A stretch of DNA of 64,000 nt from Alphaproteobacteria bacterium (GCA_017999645.1 JAGNLJ010000003.1:160883-224882), one strand, 5' to 3'. Shown: positions 53,801 through 61,373, counted from the first letter of the stretch. Made by a program: numbers and translations. The notes: a model not told the origin generated them from the letters alone.

Positions 53801-54047
53801 AGTGGAGAATAATGCTGTCGAGTTTTGTGTAAACGCCGCGCTGCCGGTTGGTCAGGGCATCTTCGATATACGGTTTCGCGAACGCCATATCGAGCGGGCT
53901 GCTGGACACGCGCCAGAAAAACAGCCCCACCAGGAAAAAAAACAGGAAGCACAACGCCGCCAGAATCTCGAGCAGGGACTTGCTCTTCTTCCAGTTGAAA
54001 AATCGTACTTTTTTGGCCTTTGCGTTTTCGGGCATGGGGTTCTTCAT
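50889..54047 (-). CDS. AsmA-like/DUF3971 envelope protein
   Basis: The protein has 1052 residues. One N-terminal membrane segment (LAALCFLFFFLVGLFFWRV) is followed by a long periplasmic, beta-rich body with repeated strands such as LEVDGKLYAVLDSNF, KFSIKDLKQSQIKPLWP and the C-terminal AsmA-like region (GLGTITDFKVVRAPTLARLL, GMLSLPGVLSGLRGDGLTFS). AsmA/YhdP/TamB-type proteins help move phospholipids across the periplasm. It most resembles the YhdP/DUF3971 branch. Ribosome site AGGGGGC is near the start. Confidence 0.9.
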   Translation of the reverse strand: MKNPMPENAKAKKVRFFNWKKSKSLLEILAALCFLFFFLVGLFFWRVSSSPLDMAFAKPYIEDALTNRQRGVYTKLDSIILHWPDLAGPLLLDVRGAKVQGADGHTIVEVDEAAITLSKAGFFIGRIMPVGLTLKHPQVTLIRGKDGKIDVGFGPRVKEEDVEDQAALTERILEHVAQPGNESGSPLAGLKMFEIQDAQVNVEDKQSGTTSFLPEVNIVFQSTNEGLDSDLLISFDDTPEWPSRLKASFLIPWKTKDVIIDAYLENFDITFLADKIPALAILDGQDIEVDGKLYAVLDSNFRPQHGQLLASSASGAFILPEFSADRVPYEDFTFALDYNIDKQRLDLLNTQVTVKGVTINAEGAFRANEREIAGPLKFSIKDLKQSQIKPLWPKALEGDNAEEWIVQKMSEGTFRDVLAVVDLFAVRSAEEGWDFGVEDALASFKFENMAVDYRPPMMPVKKAKGNGSFKLAEEKLSVDIESGMIGDLTVEKAELEFVNIIEAGKGKADIRVKLNGPLKTGFEYLEREPITLEHDFDLAQVKGNAKATINVAFPTKDIKVADVKVNAEGVMSDVTLPGVMKKLTLTGGPLNFTVKDNQFVLKGDAKIQGRDAKIDYREFLNSAAQEYKSKVVASLTVDNNMRSLMGVNLSDFLDGDAYVDAAYTEYQGGKAEADLNVDLKPSLLFFKPLGYEKKPGEAGNATLKATLENGELKTITGLKATGPNMQINDANFTFGKDNTLSGGSIGSFAAGETAAKLKFDVTQGGKYNIAIDGSFFDLRPSLDNDGAQAEVYDEPPMQISMNVDRLRASDKDTLQHAKLGVDIDGEGHFNTLDLDGTAGKGKVVIRYRPDESGKRVFRMEADDAGATLRAFGVYENIVGGKLDIYGEPIKGYNDRNVKGLGTITDFKVVRAPTLARLLGMLSLPGVLSGLRGDGLTFSKLEANFDWVYRPKGSLLVVKDGRTSGNSVGFTFDGTYDQAKSSIDVEGTMIPLSGVNKVIGNIPLIGDILTGGSGGVFAATYSVKGDAKAPQVFVNPLSVLTPGILRRILFEQN

Positions 54048-54157
54048 GGTTAGCCCCCTATTTTTAATGGGCTAAAATGGTTTTGGCTACCGTGGATATT
54101 GACTTGAACGCTAAAAATCACCATTTGTGGTAAGAACTTAGGTCAAAGGAGAGAATT

Positions 54158-54637
54158 ATGTCCGAACTTGAAGTAGGCAACCCCGCCCCCGATTTCTCGA
54201 TGCCTGCCGATGGCGGCAAGACCGTCTCATTATCCGACTTCAAAGGCCGCAAACTGGTCATGTATTTCTACCCCAAGGATGACACACCAGGTTGTACGAC
54301 TGAATCCTGCGGATTCCGCGACCAGATCAAGGAATTCAATAAACTGAATATCGGCATCGTCGGCATCTCGCGCGACAGCGTCAAAAGCCACGACAAATTC
54401 AGGGAAAAATATGACCTCAACTTCCCGCTCGGCTCCGACGAAGACGGCAAGGTCTGCGAGGCTTACGGCGTCTGGAAAGAAAAATCCATGATGGGCAAGA
54501 AATACATGGGCATCGAGCGCTCGACCTTCCTCATCGACGAGCAGGGAAAAATCGCGCAAATCTGGCGCGGCGTGAAAGTCGAAGGCCATATCGACGCCGT
54601 CCGCGAAGCCGCGTCTGCGCTTCCCAAAGCCGCATAA
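54158..54637 (+). CDS. bcp: Thioredoxin-dependent peroxiredoxin Bcp
   Basis: The protein has 159 residues. YPKDDTPGCTTESCGFRD carries the peroxidatic Cys46 and a resolving Cys51 as in atypical 2-Cys Bcp. It reduces peroxides using thioredoxin. A clear ribosome site (AAAGGAGAGAATT) precedes the ATG. Confidence 0.97.
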   Translation: MSELEVGNPAPDFSMPADGGKTVSLSDFKGRKLVMYFYPKDDTPGCTTESCGFRDQIKEFNKLNIGIVGISRDSVKSHDKFREKYDLNFPLGSDEDGKVCEAYGVWKEKSMMGKKYMGIERSTFLIDEQGKIAQIWRGVKVEGHIDAVREAASALPKAA

Positions 54638-54642
54638 TTAAT

Positions 54643-54718
54643 CGTCATTGCGAGGAGGCTAAAAGCCGACGAAGCAATCCATTTTTTCTGGATTGCTTCG
54701 CTAACGCTCGCAATGACG
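54643..54718. repeat. Palindromic intergenic repeat, copy 5
   Basis: The shortest copy: arms CGTCATTGCGAGGAGGC and GCTCGCAATGACG, inner GAAGCAATCCAT/CTGGATTGCTTC, almost no extra loop. It fills the gap between the converging bcp and alpha/beta-hydrolase genes. Confidence 0.88.
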
Positions 54719-54723
54719 AGTGA

Positions 54724-55401
54724 TTACTCCGCCGCAGCGAGCGCGTGTGTCTGGACTCTAAGTCCGCCCTCAGCCTTATCGAGGTGATCATGCACGTGAC
54801 TGATCAACGTATCTGTGTGGCCGTGGAAGAAGTGATTAGCCCCGGGAATAATGCGGTAATCGATCTTGATGCCCTTCTGCTGGTGCAGCTTGTCGACGAA
54901 CGTATTCACTTCCGGCTCGGTCACGACATCGTCTTTTTGACCCTGAATAATCAATCCGCTCGTCGGGCATGGTGCCAGGAACGTAAAGTCCTGCGTGTTA
55001 GCTGGCGGCGCAACCGAAATGAATCCGCGAATTTCCGGGCGGCGCATCAGCAACTGCATGCCGATCCACGCGCCGAACGAAAATCCCGATATCCATGCAT
55101 AGGGCGCGTTCGGATTTATCTCCTGCATCCAGTCCAGCGCCGAAGCGGCATCAGACAACTCGCCTTCACCGCGATCAAAAATCCCCTGCGATCTTCCCAC
55201 GCCGCGGAAATTGAAACGCAGCGTCGAGAAGCCGCGCGCGACAAAAGCCTGGAACATCATGTAAGTGATTTTGTTATTCATCGTGCCGCCGTGCTCGGGC
55301 GAAGGATGAAGAATAAGCGCCAGCGGCGCGTGTTTAATCTTGGAGTGAGAGTAGCGGCCTTCAATCCGGCCTGCAGGGCCATTGAAAATAACTTCTGGCA
55401 T
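54724..55401 (-). CDS. Alpha/beta hydrolase
   Basis: The ATG at 55401 has AGGGGAT upstream and gives 225 residues; a GTG at 55428 would add nine. LALILHPSPEHGGTMNNKIT, FNFRGVGRSQG, the nucleophile elbow WISGFSFGAWIG (Ser) and GANHFFHGHTDTL (His) are of the dienelactone-hydrolase/DUF-type small hydrolases. The substrate is unknown. Confidence 0.92.
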   Translation of the reverse strand: MPEVIFNGPAGRIEGRYSHSKIKHAPLALILHPSPEHGGTMNNKITYMMFQAFVARGFSTLRFNFRGVGRSQGIFDRGEGELSDAASALDWMQEINPNAPYAWISGFSFGAWIGMQLLMRRPEIRGFISVAPPANTQDFTFLAPCPTSGLIIQGQKDDVVTEPEVNTFVDKLHQQKGIKIDYRIIPGANHFFHGHTDTLISHVHDHLDKAEGGLRVQTHALAAAE

Positions 55402-55538
55402 CGTATCCCCTTGCTTTTGCCCCTTCACGTGGGAGGCGTCTTTTAAAAAGGCGGGAAGCGATAAACCCTTCCCGGGCAGTGATTTTGCCCTTTCTATATG
55501 GCAGTCACCGGGAAATGTCTATAAATTTATCGTAACCT

Positions 55539-55558
55539 GTTGATAAATTTGTGGATAA
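55539..55558. promoter_or_regulatory. Two DnaA-box-like sites upstream of the ankyrin cluster
   Basis: TGTGGATAA at 55550-55558 is a perfect DnaA box (reverse complement TTATCCACA). TGTTGATAA at 55539-55547, 11 bp upstream start to start, differs by one base. The surroundings are AT-rich (ATAAATTTAT). Direct regulation by DnaA is a hypothesis; a single perfect box can occur by chance. Confidence 0.35.
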
Positions 55559-55596
55559 TCGGAGCCACGCCTCGCCTCGCATTTTTTATATCGACA

Positions 55597-55626
55597 TTGA
55601 CATAAAATAATCGACTCTGGTACCCT
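55597..55626 (+). promoter_or_regulatory. Candidate promoter of the ankyrin-like cluster
   Basis: TTGACA at 55597-55602 is a perfect -35 box. Eighteen bases further, TACCCT (55621-55626) matches TATAAT in only three positions. It lies 36 bp before the first ATG, and AGGGAG at 55649-55654 is a suitable ribosome site. Confidence 0.4.
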
Positions 55627-55661
55627 CGCGCAAATAAAAAAAGAGCACAGGGAGTTAACTA

Positions 55662-56168
55662 ATGAGTGAGATCACCCATAATGAAATTATGCGCCTCAAG
55701 CATGACATCATCGACGGATTGAGAAAATTCGTTGCGACCCGTAAATTTGACGAAGATGATTTAAAAAAACTGAAAGATCAGCTGAAACAATTTAACAGCG
55801 GCAAAATTTTGAAGGAACGCATCAGTCGCAATATCCCGGACAATATCTACGGATCGGATTTCAGCTTTGCCACATGCGTCGCCAATTACAACATTCTTGA
55901 ACTCGTACCCGTTCTCGCGGAATTAAATTACGATCTAAATGCGTTGGACGCACACGGGCATCTACCGACGACCGTCGCATCAGCGAAAGGCTTGGTTATC
56001 ATGCTGGAGACCCTGGAAATCTACGGCGCCGACCTCAAAAAAAGGGACGCTACCGGCAAAGCCCCGCTCGATGTTGCAAAAAACGATGCCACCCGTATTT
56101 TCATCAGCGGCAGGCTCCCGCCCGTCCACCAGATCGAAGAACTTAATCTTCAGCCCGTCCACCCGTAA
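55662..56168 (+). CDS. Ankyrin-like protein, first gene of the cluster
   Basis: The protein has 168 residues. A charged N-terminal helix (EIMRLKHDIIDGLRKFVATR) is followed by ankyrin-like helical pairs from about residue 70: LELVPVLAELNYDLNALDAH, GHLPTTVASAKGLVIMLETL and GADLKKRDATGKAPLDVAKN. The pattern DL-x(3)-DA-G matches ankyrin repeat turns. It is a clear paralogue of the genes at 56547 and 57767. No signal or membrane segment is present, so it is probably cytoplasmic or exported by an unknown route. Confidence 0.8.
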   Translation: MSEITHNEIMRLKHDIIDGLRKFVATRKFDEDDLKKLKDQLKQFNSGKILKERISRNIPDNIYGSDFSFATCVANYNILELVPVLAELNYDLNALDAHGHLPTTVASAKGLVIMLETLEIYGADLKKRDATGKAPLDVAKNDATRIFISGRLPPVHQIEELNLQPVHP

Positions 56169-56197
56169 TCAAAAACAAAACATTAAGGACCATTCAC

Positions 56198-56488
56198 ATG
56201 AAAAACGATAAATCCCACGAAATAGCCGACCGAATAGAAGGGATCGTAGCATTGATGTCCGATGTTTCTAATTCTAAAAGCAATGCATCCCGTGTGGAAA
56301 AAATTGAGAGCGCCGTAAAGCGTATTGAAGATTTTTGCCGCGCCTATCAGCACGTCCCACACTTTCAAACTTATATAACGAACTTGAAAAATATTGCCGG
56401 TAAAACTCACGGCTATGTCGGCATGACGATCGAGCGCTGGCAGGACTCTCAAAAACCGGCAACAGAGCAAGCCACGTGCGACATGTAA
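56198..56488 (+). CDS. Small helical protein in the ankyrin-like cluster
   Basis: The protein has 96 residues and no cysteine until the end (ATCDM). It is charged and probably helical (IEGIVALMSDVSNSKSNASR, VEKIESAVKRIEDFCRAYQH). AAGGACC lies a few bases upstream. The gap to the preceding gene is 29 bp. The family is unknown; it shows no ankyrin pattern. Confidence 0.65.
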   Translation: MKNDKSHEIADRIEGIVALMSDVSNSKSNASRVEKIESAVKRIEDFCRAYQHVPHFQTYITNLKNIAGKTHGYVGMTIERWQDSQKPATEQATCDM

Positions 56489-56546
56489 TCACGGCCTTTA
56501 ACCACATTTATAAAATAATAAAATAAAAAACAGGAAAGTTACTGCA

Positions 56547-57356
56547 ATGAGTTTCTTTAAACAAAACGGCTTGCCCGAGGATATTTATTATTGCCTGCAA
56601 AGAATATATCGTGATCTCAGGCAGGAGGCGGTGATCCTCTCGCCTTTTAGAACCAGGGGCCTGATTCAGGATATCGAGTCTGTCTACAGACCAGAAACAG
56701 CCGAACTAATCAAAAAAGCAAACCTCGGCGATCTCTTTTTCGGCGAATTCAGCATCCCTAAACTCACCATATTATACGGTCATGAAAAAGTGATTCCGGT
56801 TTTAAAAAAACTCAACGTTGACCTTGAGGAAACGCAAGCCGACGGGCACACACTGGCCTCTATCGCATGCATGACAGGCCGCATTCCGATGCTCAAGGCT
56901 CTTCACGACGCCGGGGTTGATTTAACAAGCCCAGATTTTAACGGCGACACGCCGATGATCTGGGCAATGCCCGAACACGGCACGTATGCGGCCCTCGTGG
57001 AATTGATCAAGGGAAAAACCGCTGGAGATGAATACGTCAGGAATCTTAAGGAAAAAATTCTTTCCACGTTCACGTATTTTTCATCTTCCGACAGCATCGG
57101 TGACCGTGAAAAAGCCAGAAGGCTGGATGAACTGCGCTTTAACGTTCAGGAATTTTACAGCCCTTACATATCCATGCGGCGCGAAGAACTCGGCATCGAC
57201 GATCTCGTCCCCGGCTCGGGCGACCTGACCATAAAAAACAAGGTTCAGGAACCCCCATACAATAACCATGTCGGCTTCATCTTCTTCGATATAAATCCGA
57301 CTCAAACAAGTCAGGTACTGGAGCATTCAATTCAGGATGGCCCGGCGCTTCCATGA
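56547..57356 (+). CDS. Ankyrin-like protein with second module
   Basis: The protein has 269 residues. Ankyrin-like repeats lie from about residue 75 to 160 (KVIPVLKKLNVDLEETQADG, HTLASIACMTGRIPMLKALH, DAGVDLTSPDFNGDTPMIWA). The C-terminal half has a second module with NVQEFYSPYISMRREELGID, which recurs in the next gene. Its stop overlaps the next start by 4 bases. It is paralogous to the genes at 55662 and 57767. Confidence 0.8.
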   Translation: MSFFKQNGLPEDIYYCLQRIYRDLRQEAVILSPFRTRGLIQDIESVYRPETAELIKKANLGDLFFGEFSIPKLTILYGHEKVIPVLKKLNVDLEETQADGHTLASIACMTGRIPMLKALHDAGVDLTSPDFNGDTPMIWAMPEHGTYAALVELIKGKTAGDEYVRNLKEKILSTFTYFSSSDSIGDREKARRLDELRFNVQEFYSPYISMRREELGIDDLVPGSGDLTIKNKVQEPPYNNHVGFIFFDINPTQTSQVLEHSIQDGPALP

Positions 57357-57760
57357 AAACGCAGCTCCTCAAATTGCTGACTCTCGATATGTTCCGCAGA
57401 AGCTCGCGCGATGAGCAAATGGAGGAGCTGCAGGAAATTCCACATCAAGCCTCACTAAGCAGGCAGGACCTGGCGAAACTCAGGAATTTTATCATCGCTG
57501 CGATCGAAGCGCCCGCTTATCATAACTCCATGCATTTATCGACCATAAAAACCACCATCAACCTGTTTTACAGTCCGGAAGTCAGCGCGATGCGTGAAAA
57601 ATTTGGCATTACGGACAGGGTCAATAATCTGAGCTTCGAGGAAATGGCCTATCGCAAACATAAACCCGTTATCGAGGCGATATGCAGAAGAGCGCAGGAT
57701 CAGACCTGGAGCCGCGCCTCATCGGATGACTCGATAAAACACGGTCCGCACCATAGTTGA
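57353..57760 (+). CDS. Small protein related to the second module of its neighbour
   Basis: The protein has 135 residues and begins at an ATGA overlap with the preceding stop. TINLFYSPEVSAMREKFGIT resembles FYSPYISMRREELGID in the previous gene, so it is a stand-alone copy of that module. The N-terminal helix (LRNFIIAAIEAPAYHNSMHL) resembles the N-terminus of the last gene in the cluster. No known family is recognised. Confidence 0.7.
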   Translation: MKTQLLKLLTLDMFRRSSRDEQMEELQEIPHQASLSRQDLAKLRNFIIAAIEAPAYHNSMHLSTIKTTINLFYSPEVSAMREKFGITDRVNNLSFEEMAYRKHKPVIEAICRRAQDQTWSRASSDDSIKHGPHHS

Positions 57761-57766
57761 AACAAC

Positions 57767-58219
57767 ATGCTCACCGACGCAGACAAAAATCTTTCAAAAG
57801 TGGAGATACTGGAACTTAAACAGAAAATCGTCGAAGTTCTGGAGGAACCCTATTCCCTTGAATACGCGGATTCCGCTCATTCCAAATTCAATCACTTTGA
57901 CCGGATGATAAACCTTCCATCCAGGATCAAAAAATTTTACGCCCTCATCGCGCTTCACCCGGAATTTGAGATTACCGACATCATAGAAAAATCCAGCCAC
58001 ACTCTTGTCACTCTTGCCGCTGAAAACGGTTATGCATACCTGATTCCTCACTTCGCAAAATTCAAAATCGATTTGACCAAAGCGGCTCCCAATGGCCTCA
58101 CAGCGGCTTCTGTGGCGGCGGCCCGCATTAAAACCCTGCATCGCGTTGTCGATGAACTTGAAAAGCTCGGAATAAAGCCCTCGGAACGCGCCGCGCCCTC
58201 TAACCCACACCCCATTTGA
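57767..58219 (+). CDS. Ankyrin-like protein, last gene of the cluster
   Basis: The protein has 150 residues. The N-terminus (EILELKQKIVEVLEEPYSLE, RMINLPSRIKKFY) is related to that of the 57353 gene. The second half has two ankyrin-like repeats: SSHTLVTLAAENGYAYLIPH and NGLTAASVAAARIKTLHRVV. It starts 6 bp after the preceding stop; AACAAC precedes the ATG, so translation may depend on coupling. Confidence 0.75.
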   Translation: MLTDADKNLSKVEILELKQKIVEVLEEPYSLEYADSAHSKFNHFDRMINLPSRIKKFYALIALHPEFEITDIIEKSSHTLVTLAAENGYAYLIPHFAKFKIDLTKAAPNGLTAASVAAARIKTLHRVVDELEKLGIKPSERAAPSNPHPI

Positions 58220-58250
58220 AAAACCCGTCATAACCCGCTACAACCAGCGC

Positions 58251-59366
58251 ATGACAGGCAAACCCGCCATTTATCTCGATTATAACGCGACCGCGCCCCT
58301 GCGGCCGGAGGCGCTTGCCGCCGTCAATGCAGCTATGAATGCGCCGCATAACGCCTCGTCGGTCCACACATATGGCCGCGCCGCGCACAAGATGATCGAG
58401 GATGCGAGGCAGCAGGTCGCCGCGCTTGTCAATTGCCCGCCCGCCCAGGTAATCTTTAATTCCGGCGCGACCGAGGGCAACAACACCGTCCTCAAATATT
58501 TTGCCAGGGAACGCATTCTCGTTTCCGCCATCGAGCACCCTTCGGTTCTCGAAGCCGCTCCAAACGCCGAAAAAATTCCCGTCGACAAAAACGGCATCGT
58601 CGACTTGATCGCACTGGAAACTTTGCTTAAAGCCCAAAAAACCGGCCTCGTCTCGGTCATGATGGTGAACAACGAAACCGGCGTCATCCAGCCCGTCGAT
58701 AAAATTTCTGCCCTCGCGAAAAAACACGGCGCATTCTTTCATAGTGACGCCGTACAGGCCGCCGGAAAAATTGCCATCGACATGGCACCGGGCCACATCG
58801 ATTTCCTCACACTTTCCGCGCACAAGATAGGCGGGCCGCAAGGCGCGGGCGCGCTCTGCCTCGGCATCTGCGGCATCACACCGACATTATTGGATGGCGG
58901 CGGTCAGGAGAAAAAAGCCCGCCCGGGCACCCAGAACACCGCCGCCATCGCCGGCTTCGGCGCTGCCGCGCAAATCGCCGCGCGCGATCTCGCGCACCAC
59001 ACCACCCACACCAAAACATTGCGTGATGTATTAGAAAATGCGTTATGTAAAATAAATAACGACATAGCTATTCATTCCCAAAATGCCCCGCGCGTTTCGA
59101 ACACCACGCTCTTCTCGCTTCCCGGCGCCTCCTCCGAAACTTTGCTCATGGCATTCGATTTAGAGGGCATCGCGCTCAGTAACGGCTCTGCTTGTGCCTC
59201 CGGTAGCGTCAAGCCGAGCCACGTCCTCAAAGCCATGGGCGCGGACGCGAGCGGAACCATTCGCGTCTCCACCGGCTGGGCGAGCACGCAAGGCGACATA
59301 GATCAATTCCTCGCCGCGTTCGAAAAAATCGCTACGCGCCTCAACAGGAAAACCGCCAATGCCTAA
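58251..59366 (+). CDS. Cysteine desulfurase (NifS/IscS family)
   Basis: The protein has 371 residues. It has YLDYNATAPLRPEALAAV, the PLP-binding lysine in LSAHKIGGPQG (K192) and the catalytic cysteine in SNGSACASGS (C315). It takes sulfur from cysteine for Fe-S clusters or tRNA thiolation. It overlaps the ferredoxin gene by 8 bases, which suggests joint use in Fe-S assembly. No iscU or hscBA genes are close by. Confidence 0.93.
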   Translation: MTGKPAIYLDYNATAPLRPEALAAVNAAMNAPHNASSVHTYGRAAHKMIEDARQQVAALVNCPPAQVIFNSGATEGNNTVLKYFARERILVSAIEHPSVLEAAPNAEKIPVDKNGIVDLIALETLLKAQKTGLVSVMMVNNETGVIQPVDKISALAKKHGAFFHSDAVQAAGKIAIDMAPGHIDFLTLSAHKIGGPQGAGALCLGICGITPTLLDGGGQEKKARPGTQNTAAIAGFGAAAQIAARDLAHHTTHTKTLRDVLENALCKINNDIAIHSQNAPRVSNTTLFSLPGASSETLLMAFDLEGIALSNGSACASGSVKPSHVLKAMGADASGTIRVSTGWASTQGDIDQFLAAFEKIATRLNRKTANA

Positions 59367-59697
59367 AATCACGTTCCTCCAGCCCGACGGTTCATCGCAA
59401 ACCATTGAAGCTGACGAAAATCTTTCCATCATGCAGGTCGCAACGGAAAATCGCATCGACGGCATTGAAGGCGCGTGCGGCGGCTGCATGGCCTGCGCGA
59501 CCTGTCACGTTTATATCCACCCCGACTGGGTCGCACGCGTCACCGCCGAGGACAATGAACAATCTGAGGAAGAAATCGACATGCTCGATACCGCCTCCGA
59601 CATTCGCGAAACCTCGCGTTTGGGCTGCCAGATCAAGCTCACCAATAAACTCGACGGCCTAATCATCGCTCTTCCGGGAACCAAAACGAACTGGTAG
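59359..59697 (+). CDS. fdx: Adrenodoxin-type [2Fe-2S] ferredoxin
   Basis: The protein has 112 residues. Cluster cysteines are C40, C46 and C49 (GACGGCMACATCH) and C90 (RLGCQIKL), in the C-x5-C-x2-C...C pattern. Acidic residues near 65-76 are typical of the partner-binding helix. It donates electrons, probably for Fe-S cluster assembly with the overlapping cysteine desulfurase. Confidence 0.95.
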   Translation: MPKITFLQPDGSSQTIEADENLSIMQVATENRIDGIEGACGGCMACATCHVYIHPDWVARVTAEDNEQSEEEIDMLDTASDIRETSRLGCQIKLTNKLDGLIIALPGTKTNW

Positions 59698-59729
59698 CAT
59701 TGGTTGCATTAAGCAAAAAGGAGATGCTT

Positions 59730-59855
59730 ATGCGCGCATTGAAACTTACACTTCTGCTGTTGTTCACCACTGGCTTTTTATCGGCATGCCACCCGGCCCA
59801 TTACGGCCACCCGCATGGCTGCCCACCCGGCCAGGCGAAAAAAGGCAATTGCTGA
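59730..59855 (+). CDS. Very small lipoprotein
   Basis: The protein has 41 residues from the ATG at 59730, with AAAAGGAG 7 bp before it. The signal is MRALKLTLLLLFTTG with lipobox FLSAC. The mature part is only about 22 residues, rich in His, Pro and Cys (HPAHYGHPHGCPPG). A metal-binding or entericidin-like role can only be guessed. Confidence 0.65.
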   Translation: MRALKLTLLLLFTTGFLSACHPAHYGHPHGCPPGQAKKGNC

Positions 59856-59879
59856 AATCATTAAAAAAGGAGATTAACC

Positions 59880-60272
59880 ATGCCCCGTTATGTTGATGGC
59901 TTCGTCATCCCGATCAAAAAATCCAAATTAAAGGCCTATAAAAAAATGGCCGCCGCCGCCGGGAAAATCTGGATGAAATACGGCGCACTTGAATATGTGG
60001 AATGCGTCGGCGAAGACCTTCGCGTTCAAATGGGCATGCCTTTTACGAAGCTTGCGAAAACCAAATCCGGTGAAACCGTTCTGTTTTCTTTCATCGTCTA
60101 CAAATCCCGCAAGCATCGTGATGCTGTAAACAAAAAAGTTATGGCGGATCCGAAAATTCATGAAATGTGCCCGGACCCCAGCGACATGCCCTTCGCGCCG
60201 AACAAGATGGCTTATGGCGGCTTCGCGGCGATGGTCGACCTCAGCGCCAGAAAAAAACGTCGCAGAAAATAA
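59880..60272 (+). CDS. DUF1428 family protein
   Basis: The protein has 130 residues. It starts MPRYVDGFVIPIKKSKLKAY, continues with GALEYVECVGEDL and FIVYKSRKHRDAVNKKVMAD, and ends with MPFAPNKMAYGGFAAMVDL; this is the DUF1428 (YbaA-like, dimeric alpha/beta barrel) pattern. The ribosome site AAAAAGGAGATTAACC is strong. The function is unknown. Confidence 0.9.
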   Translation: MPRYVDGFVIPIKKSKLKAYKKMAAAAGKIWMKYGALEYVECVGEDLRVQMGMPFTKLAKTKSGETVLFSFIVYKSRKHRDAVNKKVMADPKIHEMCPDPSDMPFAPNKMAYGGFAAMVDLSARKKRRRK

Positions 60273-60821
60273 TTATTTCTCGACCTGCGCGCGTAAATTA
60301 TCTAGCCCCTGCTCAAAATATCCGCCTGTCATCGCCTCGCAATCGATGACGAGACTGACCGCTTTTGCCAGGAAATTATTTTTCCAGTTCGAGCTCCACG
60401 TCACGTTCGTGCCGCCCTCCACGGGCTCCATCTTAAACATCGCGCTGCTCGTGCCGGGAAACGGTCGCACGAATTCCAGCTCCATGCGTACGCTCTCACC
60501 TGGCACACTCTCGACAATCTTCATGCTGCCCTCACCCACTTCACCGTTCCCTTCCCAGCGGAACACCGCGCCTTCGCCCGCGCGCGGTCCCTCATAAGAA
60601 ATCTTGGCGTTCGGGTCGAGGTCAGCCCACGGCGAGAATGAATTCCAGTTATCGAGATTATTCACGTAAGAATAAACCTCCTGCGGCGAAGCTTTCACCA
60701 CCGCGCTGCGCTCAACATGCGTATCATCAGGCTGCATCGTCACGAATACCGCCAGCACCGCGAGCACGATCACAACAGCCGTGCTGAATCTGCCTAATTT
60801 CTTCTTCGTCGACTCTCTCAT
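60273..60821 (-). CDS. SRPBCC (polyketide cyclase-like) protein with membrane anchor
   Basis: The protein has 182 residues. One N-terminal membrane segment (FSTAVVIVLAVLAVFVTM) is followed by the SRPBCC domain with KASPQEVYSYVNNLDNWNSF and ARGEG-like GAVFRWEGNGEVG. Such domains bind hydrophobic ligands; the ligand is unknown. Its stop lies immediately next to that of the converging DUF1428 gene. Confidence 0.88.
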   Translation of the reverse strand: MRESTKKKLGRFSTAVVIVLAVLAVFVTMQPDDTHVERSAVVKASPQEVYSYVNNLDNWNSFSPWADLDPNAKISYEGPRAGEGAVFRWEGNGEVGEGSMKIVESVPGESVRMELEFVRPFPGTSSAMFKMEPVEGGTNVTWSSNWKNNFLAKAVSLVIDCEAMTGGYFEQGLDNLRAQVEK

Positions 60822-60925
60822 GACAATATTCCTTCAAAAATTTAATAAGAAATATATAAGCTTTTATGAACCTTTCGTCCAGCAGCGCGTTGGCCTTCTT
60901 ACGCAAGCCAAAAGGAGAAATCTCA

Positions 60926-61075
60926 ATGCGCAGCACAAATTTCAGAAATGGCCAGAACAAAGGCCTAAACAAGGTCAAAGGCCGTCGTTTCAAAAAATCG
61001 GGCGGCCAGTCGGGCGGCGCAGGTTATAACGAGCGCGCCGTAGGCACCTCGCACGAACAGGGCGACAATTCATAA
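60926..61075 (+). CDS. Small basic Gly/Asn-rich protein
   Basis: The protein has 49 residues from the ATG at 60926 with AAAAGGAGAAATCTCA upstream, an excellent ribosome site. It has many Arg, Lys, Asn and Gly (MRSTNFRNGQNKG, KGRRFKKSGGQSG). It may be disordered and bind nucleic acid. Its stop overlaps the next start as TAATG. Confidence 0.7.
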   Translation: MRSTNFRNGQNKGLNKVKGRRFKKSGGQSGGAGYNERAVGTSHEQGDNS

Positions 61076-61239
61076 TGGATAAATTCACAGGCAAAAAACC
61101 GCCCCGCCCCGATGTCGGCGCCACTGGCGACATGCACAAGGGCGACCGCGCCCGCCAGCAGGCTCCTGAATATGTCCGCCGTCCTCATGTGCCGAAAAAG
61201 GACAATTCCAAAAAAGCCATCAATCATTATATCGATTAG
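61075..61239 (+). CDS. Small basic protein coupled to its neighbour
   Basis: The protein has 54 residues and is hydrophilic (MDKFTGKKPPRPDVGATGD, ending KKAINHYID). The ATG shares a base with the stop of the upstream gene, which suggests translational coupling. It has no hydrophobic segment. Function unknown; both short genes are probably real because of this arrangement. Confidence 0.6.
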   Translation: MDKFTGKKPPRPDVGATGDMHKGDRARQQAPEYVRRPHVPKKDNSKKAINHYID

Positions 61240-61373
61240 CGCCGCGCACGCTTTCATACCATTCGCGTCAATGCCTGCAATAGCAACTCATTTATTAATA
61301 TTGTTTATGGGATGGTCCGCGCGCCCGCGTGTTAGACCATGCATGAACTGAACGAACGAGAAAGATAAGAAAA

